Origin: Brachionus manjavacas
Lineage: Eukaryota > Rotifera > Eurotatoria > Ploima > Brachionidae
Length of the DNA: 64,000 nt
Assembly (NCBI GenBank): GCA_019054805.1
Contig: JAHQIY010000020.1
Span: 1 to 64,000 of the forward strand
Reading direction: 5' to 3'
The translations under genes and the position numbers were made by a program. Below, piece by piece: positions 43,600 to 55,400 of this stretch. Every line of letters starts with the position of its first letter. Within the stretch, counting starts at the first letter, position 1. Below the pieces are notes generated by a model. The model was not told the origin of the DNA and did no database searches. It saw only the letters and a list, made by a program, of their open reading frames with translations.

Positions 43600-46418
43600 T
43601 AATTTATCAATGAGATTATACGTTTTTAGTTCTATGTTATCTGTATCAGCTAGTAGTAATTCGTGGATTGTCCCAATTTCATTTTTATTTTTGGCTAAAT
43701 TCGTTTTATTCTTCGTAAAAAATAAGCCTTCTGATGTTTCAAACATTTCAAATTTTCAAATTTAAATTTTTAGGTGGTGCTCGTTTTTTTATCGCTTCAA
43801 CTTTAGTAGGGTCCATTTCAACAGTTTTACCAGTGATAACATACCCTAAGACTTTGATTCTCTTGGCAAACCACCTACATTTGGAAGGCTTTATTTTTAA
43901 AACGGCCTTTTTAAGAGCTTCAGCTACTAGCTTTATGTGTTCCAAATGTTCCTTTGCTGTTTTTGAATGAACAATTATATCATCGAGATAAATTTCGCAG
44001 TATGATCTTCCTCCTAACACACGATGCATAATTTTGCAAAACTGAGCTGGTCCGTTTCTTAGTCCGAAAGGTAATCTCTTGAATTGGTAGTGTCCGTCTG
44101 GTGTCGAGAAACCAGTCTTGCACTTAGATTCTAAGTGCACTGCTATTTGCCAGTCTCCACTGGTCAGATCAAACATGGTAAAGTAAGTTGAACCACCTAG
44201 TCTGTCCAATATGTCCTCAATCCTTGGTAATGGCCAGTTTTCGGTTTTAGTCTTTTATTCAGTTCTCTGTAATCTATACAGAATCTTTTCGTGCCATCCT
44301 TCTTTGGCATCAGCACCACTGGTGCGCTCCAAGGCGATGTTGATTGTTCGATGATACCGGCTTCGAGCATTTTAGTTACTTCATTTTTTATGTGTTCGCG
44401 TTCTGCAAGTGACTTTCTATACGGTCTGATGAATATTGGTTCTTCATCCGTAGTGATTATCTTAATAGTATCAACATTGCATATCCCCAGTTCTTTGGCA
44501 TCCATTGCAAAGGTTTTTTTCATCGAGTATACTGCCATCTTGAAATATTCGAATTCCTCTACGTCGAGCTTTTGCTCTGGCTTACATTCAAACTTATCGC
44601 TTGCCTTATCTAAGGACCATTCTTCTTCGAATATTTTTTCGTCATGTATTCCTTCTGTTGTAAGAATACCTTCTGAACTCTCGTCATCATTCATAACGGA
44701 ATCTAAGATTATCGTTTCGCTTGGGAATGTAATTGTATTTTGATTTGGAAAGACTCCAGCACCGGTTAAGTTAAACCAATCCAAACCAAGTAGTGCATCA
44801 TTTTCTTGATTATCTATCACCCAGAATTCTAGAAAACATATGTGTCCGCTTATGTTTACCTCTATTTTCTTGGTCATTTTATCAATCTTTAGAACAGAGT
44901 TGTCTGCTATTTTTACTTTCTTGTTCGTCGGAATGGTCTCTATTACATGTTTGTCAATCATTTTGTTTGAAATTATGGAGACGGTTGCGCCGCAATCAAA
45001 CGCAATTTTCATGGTTTTCACGTCAATAAACCCACGACTGGTTAGTAATTTCCCTTCAGCTGCCATATTACACTGATCTTCATCGGCTGATGATTCACTT
45101 TCTGATATAGCGTTTGCCACATTGATTTTCTTGTAATTTCCTTTGTGACCTTTGTCTTTATACTTAGACTTGCAGTCTTTTTTAACATGGCCGCGTTTAT
45201 TGCACTTATAGCATACTATGTCATCCCTCTTACCGTAAGTCTTTTTGAGTCCAGTGTCCTTTTTTTGATAATACTGAGGTCTATTACCATTGTTCTTCGC
45301 GTGATGATAAAATTTATTGCTACTAGCCTTCGATTTATTACTGCCAACATATCGAGCCATATTGACTTTATCTGTGTTGTAAGATGTACTCCCCATGCAG
45401 CTATGCATTACCTTAACAACATTAAAAGCTTCGTCTAGACGCTCTATTTGCCTGAGCATTAATTCTTCACCAATTCTCTTTGGGACTGCTCTAATTAGTA
45501 AATGAACTTTATCAGATTCGTGTGTACGTGATAGCTTATCACAAAGATTCTGAAATCTGATTAAGAATTCGTCGCAACCTGAACCATCCAATTTGAGGTT
45601 AATCAGTTCGGTAAGTGTCGTCGATTCTACCTGAATCAATTTATTTGAACTCTTGAAATGCCCCTTTATGTCATCCCATTTCAAGTTCTTGTTTTTCATG
45701 ATCATGTTTTTAATTGTGCTTAGAGCACTCCCTCTTAGGAATGGTATAACAGCCATAGGTAGGTCCGCCTCATTAATGCCTAAATTTGCCGCTTGGCTCT
45801 CTATTACAAATATCCAAGCATCGACATCATCATTAATATTTCCATAGAATTTAGGGACATTTTTCAACTCTATTTCTCTCTTTTTTACACTTGGGTACCT
45901 AAGATCGCCCAAGAAAGCGGGTGTATAATTATTTTGTGTCTCAGTGCAGCTTTCAGTACTGTTCTTGGAGCTACTTCCACCTGATGGTGGTGAAAGCTTA
46001 CTCTCATGATTCCCTGTTTGGCTATTATTGTTTATACCATCTGTTTGACTGACGCTAAGTTTAAGCTTCTTCAGTTCATTTAGTTCCTCAGCCATGGTTC
46101 TGAGTTCTTCTTCTCTTTCTTTGAACTCTTTTGCTTCGTTCTGAGTTCGGTTTCTATGTTAATTACTCTGTTAACATTACTAGCCGTCAAAGTACCTAAT
46201 CTGATGATTAAGTCTATTAGGTGCACTTTTTTAGCACCCTGTGAGCTGGTCACTTCTTCAATCCCACCATTGAAAGCTTCTTCGGATACTTCTTCAAGTT
46301 CATCGTTATTTGAGACCAAGTATCTCGCACTCAAGCATCGAGCCTGAGCCAAGAGAAGTCCTTTCAGTTCCTCTACTTTCCATGAATCAAACGGCTTTTT
46401 GTCTTCAATTGGTACCAA
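43600..46418 (-). pseudogene. Gag-pol remnant of the gypsy element
   Basis: Reading leftwards: a gag N-terminus (46080-46418), then in another frame a coiled-coil start (MAEELNELKKLKL), the retrotransposon gag core, a CCHC zinc knuckle (CYKCNKRGHVKKDC), an aspartic protease with the active-site variant DCGATVSIIS, and RT motifs (KKDGTKRFCIDYRELN, YLDDIIVHSK, the YxDD box) to 43748. The end of pol (LLLADTDNIELKTYNLIDKL) is joined on at about 43600-43740, so RNase H and integrase were deleted. Frame breaks lie near 46150 and 44200. Confidence 0.85.
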
Positions 46419-46490
46419 AATGGACTTTCTAAAATTTATCTTATTTTACTAGTTTCGTATACTTCTCAATTGATCAATTGTTGTTTCTAT

Positions 46491-46501
46491 CGCTGCTACC
46501 A
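46491..46501 (-). other. Primer binding site of the gypsy element
   Basis: On the element strand TGGTAGCAGCG begins three bases after the 5' LTR end. TGG complements the universal tRNA CCA end; the primer tRNA was not identified. Confidence 0.6.
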
Positions 46502-46504
46502 AGT

Positions 46505-46823
46505 TGTTACTGGAAGAATAACAAGGATAGTTGTTTAAAAGTTTATTGCAATAATATAAATATAAAGTAATATAATAATATAATATAATATAATGTCTTC
46601 TTACAAGGATTGTGTTCGTTTCTTAAATATAGCGTTGACATCTGTATCTCGTTAGGAATAATGAATCTTCTAGAATAGGATTCCATTCTGATTCTAGAAG
46701 TATTGCGAGGCGTGTTAATTAATAACATATTAATAACATTAATAATATAGTCACGTATTCTCTTTATATGATTTAAACACGAGTTGATCATCAAGTGAGT
46801 GAGTGCTTAAAGTGTGGGTAACA
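46505..46823 (-). repeat. 5' LTR (319 bp)
   Basis: Ends TGTTAC and GTAACA are perfect inverted hexamers with TG..CA termini. Only the outer ~75 bp are matched by the other LTR. Confidence 0.8.
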
Positions 46824-47410
46824 AGTTCCTTTTCATATTTGGACAATGAGACGATTGTGCCAGTTTTTGGAAGGGGCTAGTTCGCCCTCATCTTGAATAA
46901 GCAGTCAGTGTTTGGTCGCCTTCGTTTAAAACGCACATAAATATTCTTGAAAAGTTTCAGAGGAGAGCAACCAAATTGGTTAAATCGATTAAAGAAAAAC
47001 CTTCGATTCTAATTAGTTTAGAGGAACGCCGATTAAGAGGTGACTTGATCCAAATGTATAAGATTGTGCACAAGGTCGAAAATATAGAATTGGTAAATGA
47101 TGTAAATTATGCCAAAAGTTTATCTCTAAACTTAAGAAGATCAAATGATAAAAAGTTTTTAAGGGAAATAAACAAAAGAGGTAGGTATCGCTATAATTTC
47201 TTAACGAACTTGTCGAGGCATGGAGCATGTTGTCATCAAATGCGGTAAATACGATGTCAGTCGATAGTTTCAAAGCATTTAAAGACAGGAAAGTTTTTGG
47301 AATGGCTCAAGGCAATGCCTGCAATGGCCCTTATAGGGCTAGGTGCAATTACGCGCTAGTATAGGCAAATGTTTATACTGCAGTTTAAACTACTGCTACT
47401 ACTACTAAAA
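46824..47410 (+). mobile_element. Dead LINE, 3' part with (CTA)n tail
   Basis: Continuation of the LINE at 41880-43517. The C-terminal RT-associated region contains ISLEERRLRGDLIQMYKIVH, LREINKRGRYRYNFLTN and a final KVFGMAQGNACNGPYRA, then a short 3' UTR ending in (ctactact)n at about 47388-47405, a microsatellite tail used by some CR1-like LINEs. Confidence 0.75.
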
Positions 47411-47764
47411 CTTCTTACTCGACAATGAAAAGAATTTTAATTTTTCTAAAAATAAAAGTAACAAAGTAAAGTTTTAGCTTGTTTTAGCAGTCGCCTAAAA
47501 TTAAAAAAAAATTTTGCACCGTTTATTTATTATTTAATTGTTTGCATTGTTTTCCTTTTTATTTTTTTAAAAGTTTTTTGTTTCTTTTATTGAAAATAAT
47601 AGGAATTTTGATGTATATAATAAAAAAAATACTGCTTTTTTTAAATAACGTCCTTTTTTTGCAAAAACAAAAGTATTTTTCTCTATAATAGAATATTTCA
47701 AAACTTTTCCAACATACTGTATATTAAAGAGAATCTAATAATATATAAAAACTTTTTAGATTAA
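47411..47764. other. AT-rich spacer
   Basis: Between the LINE tail and the duplicated LINE segment; no gene. Confidence 0.4.
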
Positions 47765-48127
47765 TAGTGATAATTTGGTAGACGTTATCTAAACTGATTT
47801 TTCCAAAGCCTTTGACAAAGTGTCTCATCAGAAATTACTAATCAAATTGAGCTCATATGGTTTTGTTGGTAATACTTAAGAGCTGATAAAAAGCTTTTAA
47901 ATTGGAAGAAAACAGTGGGTTGTACTTGGTGATGTCATCATATTCATAAATGACCTTCTTGAAAGATTTTTAAATCCCTGCCTTTCATATGCTGACGACT
48001 TGAAAATGATGGGAATTTTTGATCGTAACTAAGATAGCTCGGCTGAGCTACAGGAAGATTTGGAGAAGTTAAATTAATGGAGTAGAACATGGTCTACAGA
48101 GTTAAATGTCTCGAAATGTAAAGCAAT
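47765..48127 (+). repeat. 363-bp copy of a dead LINE segment next to GH3 copy 2
   Basis: Copy of 42970-43332 with the same length, stops and deletion. Its junctions carry no LINE end or tail, so it came by segmental duplication or template switching. Confidence 0.9.
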
Positions 48128-48270
48128 AAGGGTAAAAATATTTTTAAAAGCTTTAAATAAATAAAAAAAAGGGTAAAAAAAGCAATTTTAAAAGAGTTTT
48201 TCAAATTATTTTATTTATGCTGTTAAGAAAATAAAAATATTTCAGAATAAATCTAACATTTCCTAAAGAT

Positions 48271-50604
48271 TCAAATTATAAACAAAAATAAATTAATTAA
48301 TAAAATCATAAATAAATTGAAACTGATTGAATTGCTTTTAGAGGAAGTTGTTGTTGTCGGTACTTGATATGTAGTCACATCTGTTCCTTTAGAAACACTA
48401 AAAGTGTCGTTTAAATTACTAACAAAGACATTAAATTTTCCCTTTTCAACTACTCTTTGATTATTGATGTTTATAAATGACAAATCATCAAAATTAATAT
48501 TAAAGTTAACAACAACACTTTCACCCATTTTCAATGAAATTTTTTCAAATCCTTTCAATTGTCTTACTGGTCTAGTCAAACTACCATATTCATCATTTAA
48601 AAACAACAAAACACTCTCTTTGCCATCCATTTGACCAACATTCTTTACATTAACACTTACTGTCAACGACTCTTGAAGTCCAATTGATTTTTTACTTAAT
48701 CTCAAATTCGAATACTCAAATTTGGTATAACTTAGACCATGACCAAATGCATATAAATTTTCCACTTTATTTGCATCATGAACTTCCAAAGGTTTGTAGT
48801 CATATGTTGAAATACCATTTACATCCAAAGGATAGGTAACCGAGAGTCTGGCATTTGGATTGTATTTGCCGAATATAATTTCGGCTATTGCTTGACTTCC
48901 TTTTTCACCTGGCAAAAATCCAATTAGAACAGCACTTGATTTTTTGAGCAATATTGGTGATTATTCTTGGTCTACCACCAATGTAAACCAAAATAACTGT
49001 TTTATTCAATTCTAACAAACGATCGGCCAGCACTTGTTGAGACTCGCTCAACATTAGATTATTTATGTTTCCGGGAGTTTCACAGTAACTCTCTTCTCCA
49101 ATTGTCAGTATGATGATGTCAACATTTTTGGCTTTTGCCACTGTATCATCTAAATTGGTCAAATGAGTAAAATTAGCTCCTTGTGAATATTCGCTATTTG
49201 GATTTATTTTCTTAATTTCTTCAAAAATGGTTGTCTTTTTTTGTGTACCAAATTTAACAAAATGCTCTTCGACATTTCCTTGCCAAACATAAGACCATCC
49301 ACCATTCAGTACTCTTAAAACATTACCAGATGGTCCTGCAACTAATACTTTTTTATTTTCATTTGAATTTAGAGGCAATGTTCCATCATTTTGAGCTAGA
49401 ACAATTGATTCACGAGCTGCTTCGACATTTACATCATGTGATTCTTTTGTTCCTATTTTATCTAAATCTTCTGCAAAAGGTTGAGAATTTTCAAAAAGTC
49501 CAAGATCATTTTTAACCTTAAGAATGCGTTTTGTTGCATCATCAACTCGTGCAGAGAATTCCACATCTTTTTTGGCCAAATTTACACAATAATCAGCAAA
49601 GCTATAGTCATATGGAACCATGCTCATGTCCAAACCTGCCATGACTGCAATGCGCACAGCTTCTTCATCACTCTCGGCCAATTTGTCTCTGTAATGCAAT
49701 CTTTTTATGTCTTCCCAATCAGATACAACAAAACCAGAGAATTTAAGCTCACCCTTGAGTATTTCTGTCAAATAGTGATAGTTAGCATGTCCAGGTATTC
49801 CATTTACTTCTCCTGAATTGACCATAACAGTTGGTGATCCAGCAAGAACACCTTTTTCAAATGGAGGCAAAAAAACATCTCTTAGCAAATTTTCCGGAAT
49901 AAAAGCTGGTGTACGATCTTTTCCATTAAATGGTAGACTATAGCCAACATAATGCTTTAGACAGGTGGCAACTTTAGTTCGATTTTTATATCCTTTCCTT
50001 GACTTCCTTGAATGAAAGCCTCGCCCATTTTTCCAACTAAATAAGGATCTTCTCCATAAGTTTCAAATAGTCTAGGCCAAACCGGCTGACGGCCCACATC
50101 CAGAACAGGATTAAAATTCCATGGAATTCCGACAGCACGAGTTTCAATTGATATTATTTCAGCAATTTTTTTTGTCATTTCCAAATTAAAACTACCAGCC
50201 AAAGAAATAGCATGAGGGAAAAGAACTGATTCTTGGATATAATGAGCTCCGTGTATTGAGTCAATTCCGTAAATTATTGGAATTTTGTTTTTTGTTTCTT
50301 GGGCCACATTTTGAATTGTTTTTATTACTTCTTGCCAATTTGAGCTTTTTTGAGCTAAATTATAAGGCGCATTTAAAATAGAGCCCACATGTTTCTGTTT
50401 AATTGCATACTCCAATTTGGTTATATTTATAGGATTTTCATCATAGTTTGTTTGATCACCACTTTTTTGAGTCACATCAAAATTGATTTGAGTCATTTGG
50501 CCACATTTTTCTTCGATGGTCAATGATTCCAATAGTTTGTTGAGGTCAACAGCTCCATTGACTGAACAACATGACAGAATTAATCCTACAAGAATAAAAT
50601 ACAT
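48271..50604 (-). CDS. GH3 family beta-glucosidase, copy 2 (two frame breaks)
   Basis: Near-identical to copy 1 over its 5' two thirds, intronless, about 777 codons if the breaks are ignored. It has the same signal peptide, nucleophile motif FSGFVVSDWEDI and KHYVGY. The acid/base region reads IGEESYCETPGN instead of IGEDSYCEGFGN. The 3' end, including the Ser/Thr stretch and the GPI-like tail (ISFNLFMILLINLFLFII), is clearly diverged. Breaks: a T5 run at 49983-49987 (copy 1 has T6) and a T6 run at 48940-48945 (copy 1 has T5). Each copy is intact exactly where the other is broken, so both could be functional genes with consensus errors, or both may be decaying. Confidence 0.87.
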
Positions 50605-51535
50605 TTTTAAATTTTTAAATTAAATTGTTAAATAGCTCTTCTATTAATAGTCAATTTATATCATAGTTTATTTTATCTCTATTAATTAAAATATCTCGTT
50701 TTAATAAATTTTTGATAATTGTTTATCAAAATACTAAATGATAATTTTTTTTCTAAAATTAATCAAGTTATTGTCTCTGTCTTGGAAATTGATAAAATTG
50801 TCTAAAGTACATAAAATTAAATACAAAAAAATTATCTAAATAAATTAGGTTATAAAAAATAAAATTAATCTTATTCATTATAAATTTATTATTAATAAAT
50901 TAAGTCCAATATCTTAAAATAATACTTATTTAGTTTATTTATTACTGAATTTTTTTTGTAATGATATTTGTTCGTATATTTTTTTTAAGTTTTTAAACAG
51001 AAAAGAATCACTAAATTTATCATGGTTTTTAAATTTTCTACTTATGAATTTTCGTTCACTTTTTTTATTACCTAGACAAAAAAAATACTTTAATCTTTGA
51101 TTGCAAAAAAGAATTTCTTAAATACCACATGTTTCTTTTTAATTTTCTAAAAAATTAAAAAATTTGACTTTCAAATGAGAAAATTTACATTTTTTGAATC
51201 TATTTATTTCAGTTTTTAGTTAGATTTTTTTTCAACATTTTAATTATTAAATAAAGAATATCAGGAAAATTAATAAAATAAATAATTTAAAATTTAGTGT
51301 TTCAAAATTATTACTTCATTAATTTAGAACAAATATTTGTTTTTAAGCTTTAACATTTGTAAACGTGACTGGTGTATTTCTAAAGCACGCGCATCTCCAA
51401 ACAAAAAAAAAAACGGTCACCCAAATCATGTCTTTTATGATTTCGCTTTCAAAGACTTTGTCTATTTTTAGTACAGTCACAAAAATTTTTGAAATAATCC
51501 TGGCTAATTTAAATTAGCTTTTTTAAAGAATCTAA
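50605..51535. other. 5' flank of GH3 copy 2
   Basis: The first ~100 bp match the flank of copy 1, then unrelated AT-rich sequence. No gene. Confidence 0.45.
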
Positions 51536-51975
51536 GTGAGTATGAATGTAACACTAGTGGTAATTAACTGTGAAAGAGATCTAGATTTGCTATGGTATCA
51601 TCTGATCTGTAAGTGGACTGCTCAAGTAAAAAGTGAATGTGTAAAAGCAAACACGATTAGATTAGATTGGATCAGATTGATGAAATTGGGACTAACAAAA
51701 CTGAGTGAAAGGAGTGTGAGAGGAGATATGATTGAAATGTTTAGAAAAAAAAAATGGACTAGAAAAGGTTAAATTAAAAAGAGACCCATTATCTTAATCA
51801 GTAGATAAAGGTCCTGCTGCGAAATTAAATTCTCAAAAAATAGAATCTGAAACTATGTTTTCTTTAATTTACTTGTAATAATTATCTTATTTTTTTTTTA
51901 ATTTTTAATTTTATTTCTTTTATTTTAATAAACATAACCCTGAAGGGGCGAAAGCCCAAAGGTTTTAACAAAAAA
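51536..51975 (+). mobile_element. LINE 3'-end fragment
   Basis: A short frame with RLMKLGLTKLSERSVRGDMI, the segment before the end of CR1-like RT proteins, is followed by a 3' UTR ending in a small hairpin (ggggcgaaagccc) and an A-rich tail near 51970. Truncated at the 5' side. Confidence 0.55.
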
Positions 51976-52471
51976 AAAATATATTAATAGAGAATAGCAT
52001 GAGAGTTTAAAGGGAAAGCTTTCTTGGCAAGTCAAGAAATGATTTTGCGGCTGCCGTGACTGCCAGGCAAGTCTTTTTTTTCAATTGAATGGTTTCACAC
52101 TGGACTACATTACCGCTAAGCAGTGATGGACTCAGACACTCTAGTTGTTAGAATGTTGCAGCAAGAACTACTAACTAGCTAACATATAAACTCAAAATGA
52201 ACATTAGAATGTAAAAAAAATTTTTCAAGTACATTCAAATATTTTTTTTTAATTTATCAATTTAAAATCCATAATAGTTTTGATAGTTGAATTTGATTTA
52301 AAAAAAAAAAGGTCAAGCCAGAAAGAAACATTTGATTTGGCTGAAATTAGCTGTGTTTTATTTTTGATGAAAAATGTTCTATCATTTAAATTTTAAATTT
52401 GAAAAAAGAGAAAGAATTGTTTCAAAGTTAACTTTATTCAAAAATATGCAATGAAAATTTTTTTATAAGAC
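51976..52471. other. 3' flank of unc-80
   Basis: AT-rich, with a slightly GC-richer patch at about 52010-52160 that I cannot assign. No gene. Confidence 0.4.
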
Positions 52472-55400
52472 TTAGACAAAAAATATTTTTTTTGATTTGG
52501 GCTTTTTATTTTCTTTGAAGCTTTGCTCGTTGGATTTTGAATCACTTGTTTCCGTTTGACTCGGTTCACTATTTTCATTTGTTTTGTCTAAAAGACCTGC
52601 ACTACTCACCTCAGTTGATTGCCTGCTCATACTTGGCCTTGACTTAAATGGCTGATCAGTTCTAGGCGCCGACTGTCTTTCAATTAGTGAAAAGTTTTGC
52701 TCACTTGACTCGTTCGCAATTAGATTTATGCTGGTCAAATTTTCCATTTCTTTCTCGCTCTCTTTGGCCATTTGTTTAGCTTTTAGCTTGGCTTTGTAAA
52801 TCTCCAATATGTCAGCGCCACTTTTGTAATTTAACTTTTCGAATTTTTTTCTTGGTGTACTATTCATGGAGCTAGATGGCGAAGTCACATTCGAATCCTT
52901 TTTTGCTTTGTTGAATTTGAATGCCAAATTTCGACTAGGACTTGACATGTTAGGAGACTTGTCCTCAACTAACTTGGTCACATTTAACATCCTGTCTTCA
53001 TCGGCATCTAGCTTCGAGTCCTTGTCTGGCTTAAGGTCACCATTAGATTCCAATTTAATTGTGTTTAGTTCTTCGATCAATTCGTCTAGAACCGAATTGG
53101 TACATTTTACATCTAATGGATTTAGATAGTTGAGCTTGTTTTGAATTGTGTGTCTAAGCTGGCTCTCCAGCTCTGATTCGCATGTTTGTGTGGCCACAAA
53201 GTTCTCAATGAACGGCTTTAGCAGCAAAAAAAGGGGAGTTCGATTTGTGGATACAAAATCCAAAAATTTCCACAAATAAATGTTTTTTGACTTGAAGCAA
53301 ATTTGTCGTATAGTTGTGGCTATTTTGATCAAGTCAATGAACTTTGTAAAGCTAAAAGTCAACAGCTTCAAAGCTTAAAAGAAAAAGCAAAAATTAAATT
53401 TTTTAAATTAAATTTTTTAGATTAATTTTTTTAGATTAATTTTTTTTTTAATTTATTTTATTTACTTAAAAAAGTGCTCTGTGTTATTAAGTCCTTCATT
53501 TGTTTGGTCGATTTAGCTGCCGTTTGTGGATTCGTGTCAAATGCAGTTAGAAGATGTTGCTTTGGTGCTTGTAGAAGCAAAGTTGCTGCCAGCTTTGACG
53601 GCGGCTTGAGGGCGTTCAGTATCATGTTGACGACAAACGAAAGATCGTTTGAATTAAGTCTAGGTGAATCCTTGCGATCGCTTGCGCTCCAAAAAAGCAA
53701 CGGAAGCAGAAAGTTAAGCAAATAGGCCAAACTAGTGGGAATAGCTGGATTAATTGGACTAAGGTTGGTACTGCCGAACAACTGCTCCAAATTGGATTGA
53801 TCTTTAAGCAATGTGATGTATTTGCCCACAATTCGAATAACAGATTTGGAGAAAATAATGGGCAATTGAAATTCAAGTCGAACAGAGCCGCCACTATTGC
53901 TAAATATGCTGCCTGTTGTATAAGTGTCTATGGATGTGCTGTCATTGAGGACCAAAGAAATAGTGCTGTTTATTAGCATTTTAAAATAGGGCAGATTTGC
54001 AATGCTTTCTTGTCGATCCAGCGTCAAATAGAGACCATTAAGCAGGCCGGCCACAGCGGTCCAATCTACTTGTCTCTAAATTGAAATCAAAAATCCAATT
54101 TATTACCACACAAAATTAAAATTAATAAAAAAAAATCGAATTTAGAATATTTAGAATATTTTTTTCAAATATGTTTTTTAAATGTCTAAGTTTTTGGACC
54201 CATAAACACAGATAAATAGGAGAAAAAAATTGCTCAAAGTTCAAAATCCGAAAATAAATCAATTAAACCAATTTAAACGGGTTTGGCTCCTTTTTTTGTT
54301 GGCAAAAGTAAATTTTCTTCTGGTAAATAAACCGGTCTCGACTGGGTAATAATGGTGGTGCATAAGATTAAGTGAATGCAGTAATTTTTGTGTATGATTT
54401 GGGCCGTCGCTCAAAAAATCTTTGTTTACCTGATGTCTTAGCATAGCTTAGCATATCTTAGCATGCGGATAGTATAATTCTTATGAGCACTTCAAAGCCA
54501 GACCTTCAGAGACAAATAGATGTGGTTGAACGTTTTGGGACACGGAACGAAATAACTTTTAACCCCTATTTAGAAGACTTGTTAGAAGACTTGTTAGATG
54601 TCAAATGCCTTAGGTCAAATGAGAGAAGGCGTGATCTTTGGCCAGAAAATATCCATTTATACCAAACCTCAATTAAACAGATGAAATCTATGAAATACGT
54701 AGGAGTCACATTCACACATGATTTTAAAAACTGTGAACATATTAACAAGAGAAAAAAGAGCGTGTTTGATCGCTTGGCCAAATTGAAAGTCCGTGGAATC
54801 GTTTATACACCCAAATGTGAAAGGACATCTGCATCTGTAAGACTCACCTAATATCGATTCTTTTTTCTGGACCAGAGAATTTTAACTTGGGCTCGATTGA
54901 GAAACTTAAGTTAAAACGAATAGAAGACAATGTCATTTAGAACATGATTGAAATGCCAAAAAAATGTAAAGTCACTGAGTTACTTGTTGCATCAATATTT
55001 TAAAATGTGACTTCTATGAGAGACTCAAACAATAGAAATTGCTCAACATTTTGTGTCTAGAGTAGACGAGCTTGACAACGAATGCAAATAAATGGTCAAG
55101 ACTGATTTGAGAGCATCAAAAGAAGACCATCTCATATTGCAAATACAAGAAATATTTAGTCATAGCCATAGATATATTCTTTGAATTTACAGGATTAGAT
55201 AAATTGTTTTTTTTTGTTTTTTTTTGTTTTTTAATGCAGTTTCTAGATAGAACTCTTCTTTTTTTATGATCCTTTTTTAGAATATCTTATCTTTTTTAAT
55301 GTGTACAAACTCTTTTGCTTTTATTATGCAAAGTGGCCGAGATGGTGGCCGAGGTGGTGGCCTCAGCCTCAGCCTTATTAGAAATAAATATGCATATGAA

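Larger units (their letters stand above)
43518..46823 (-). mobile_element. Ty3/gypsy LTR retrotransposon, internally deleted, inserted in the LINE
   Basis: Bounded by TGTTAC..GTAACA and flanked by a 4-bp target duplication AGTT (43514-43517 and 46824-46827); the LINE reading frame resumes after it. The 5' LTR is 46505-46823; the 3' LTR is reduced to about 75 bp (43518-43592). A primer binding site lies at 46491-46501. Gag and pol run leftwards. RNase H and integrase are missing: RT is followed directly by the last part of pol. Several frame changes make it defective. Confidence 0.88.
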
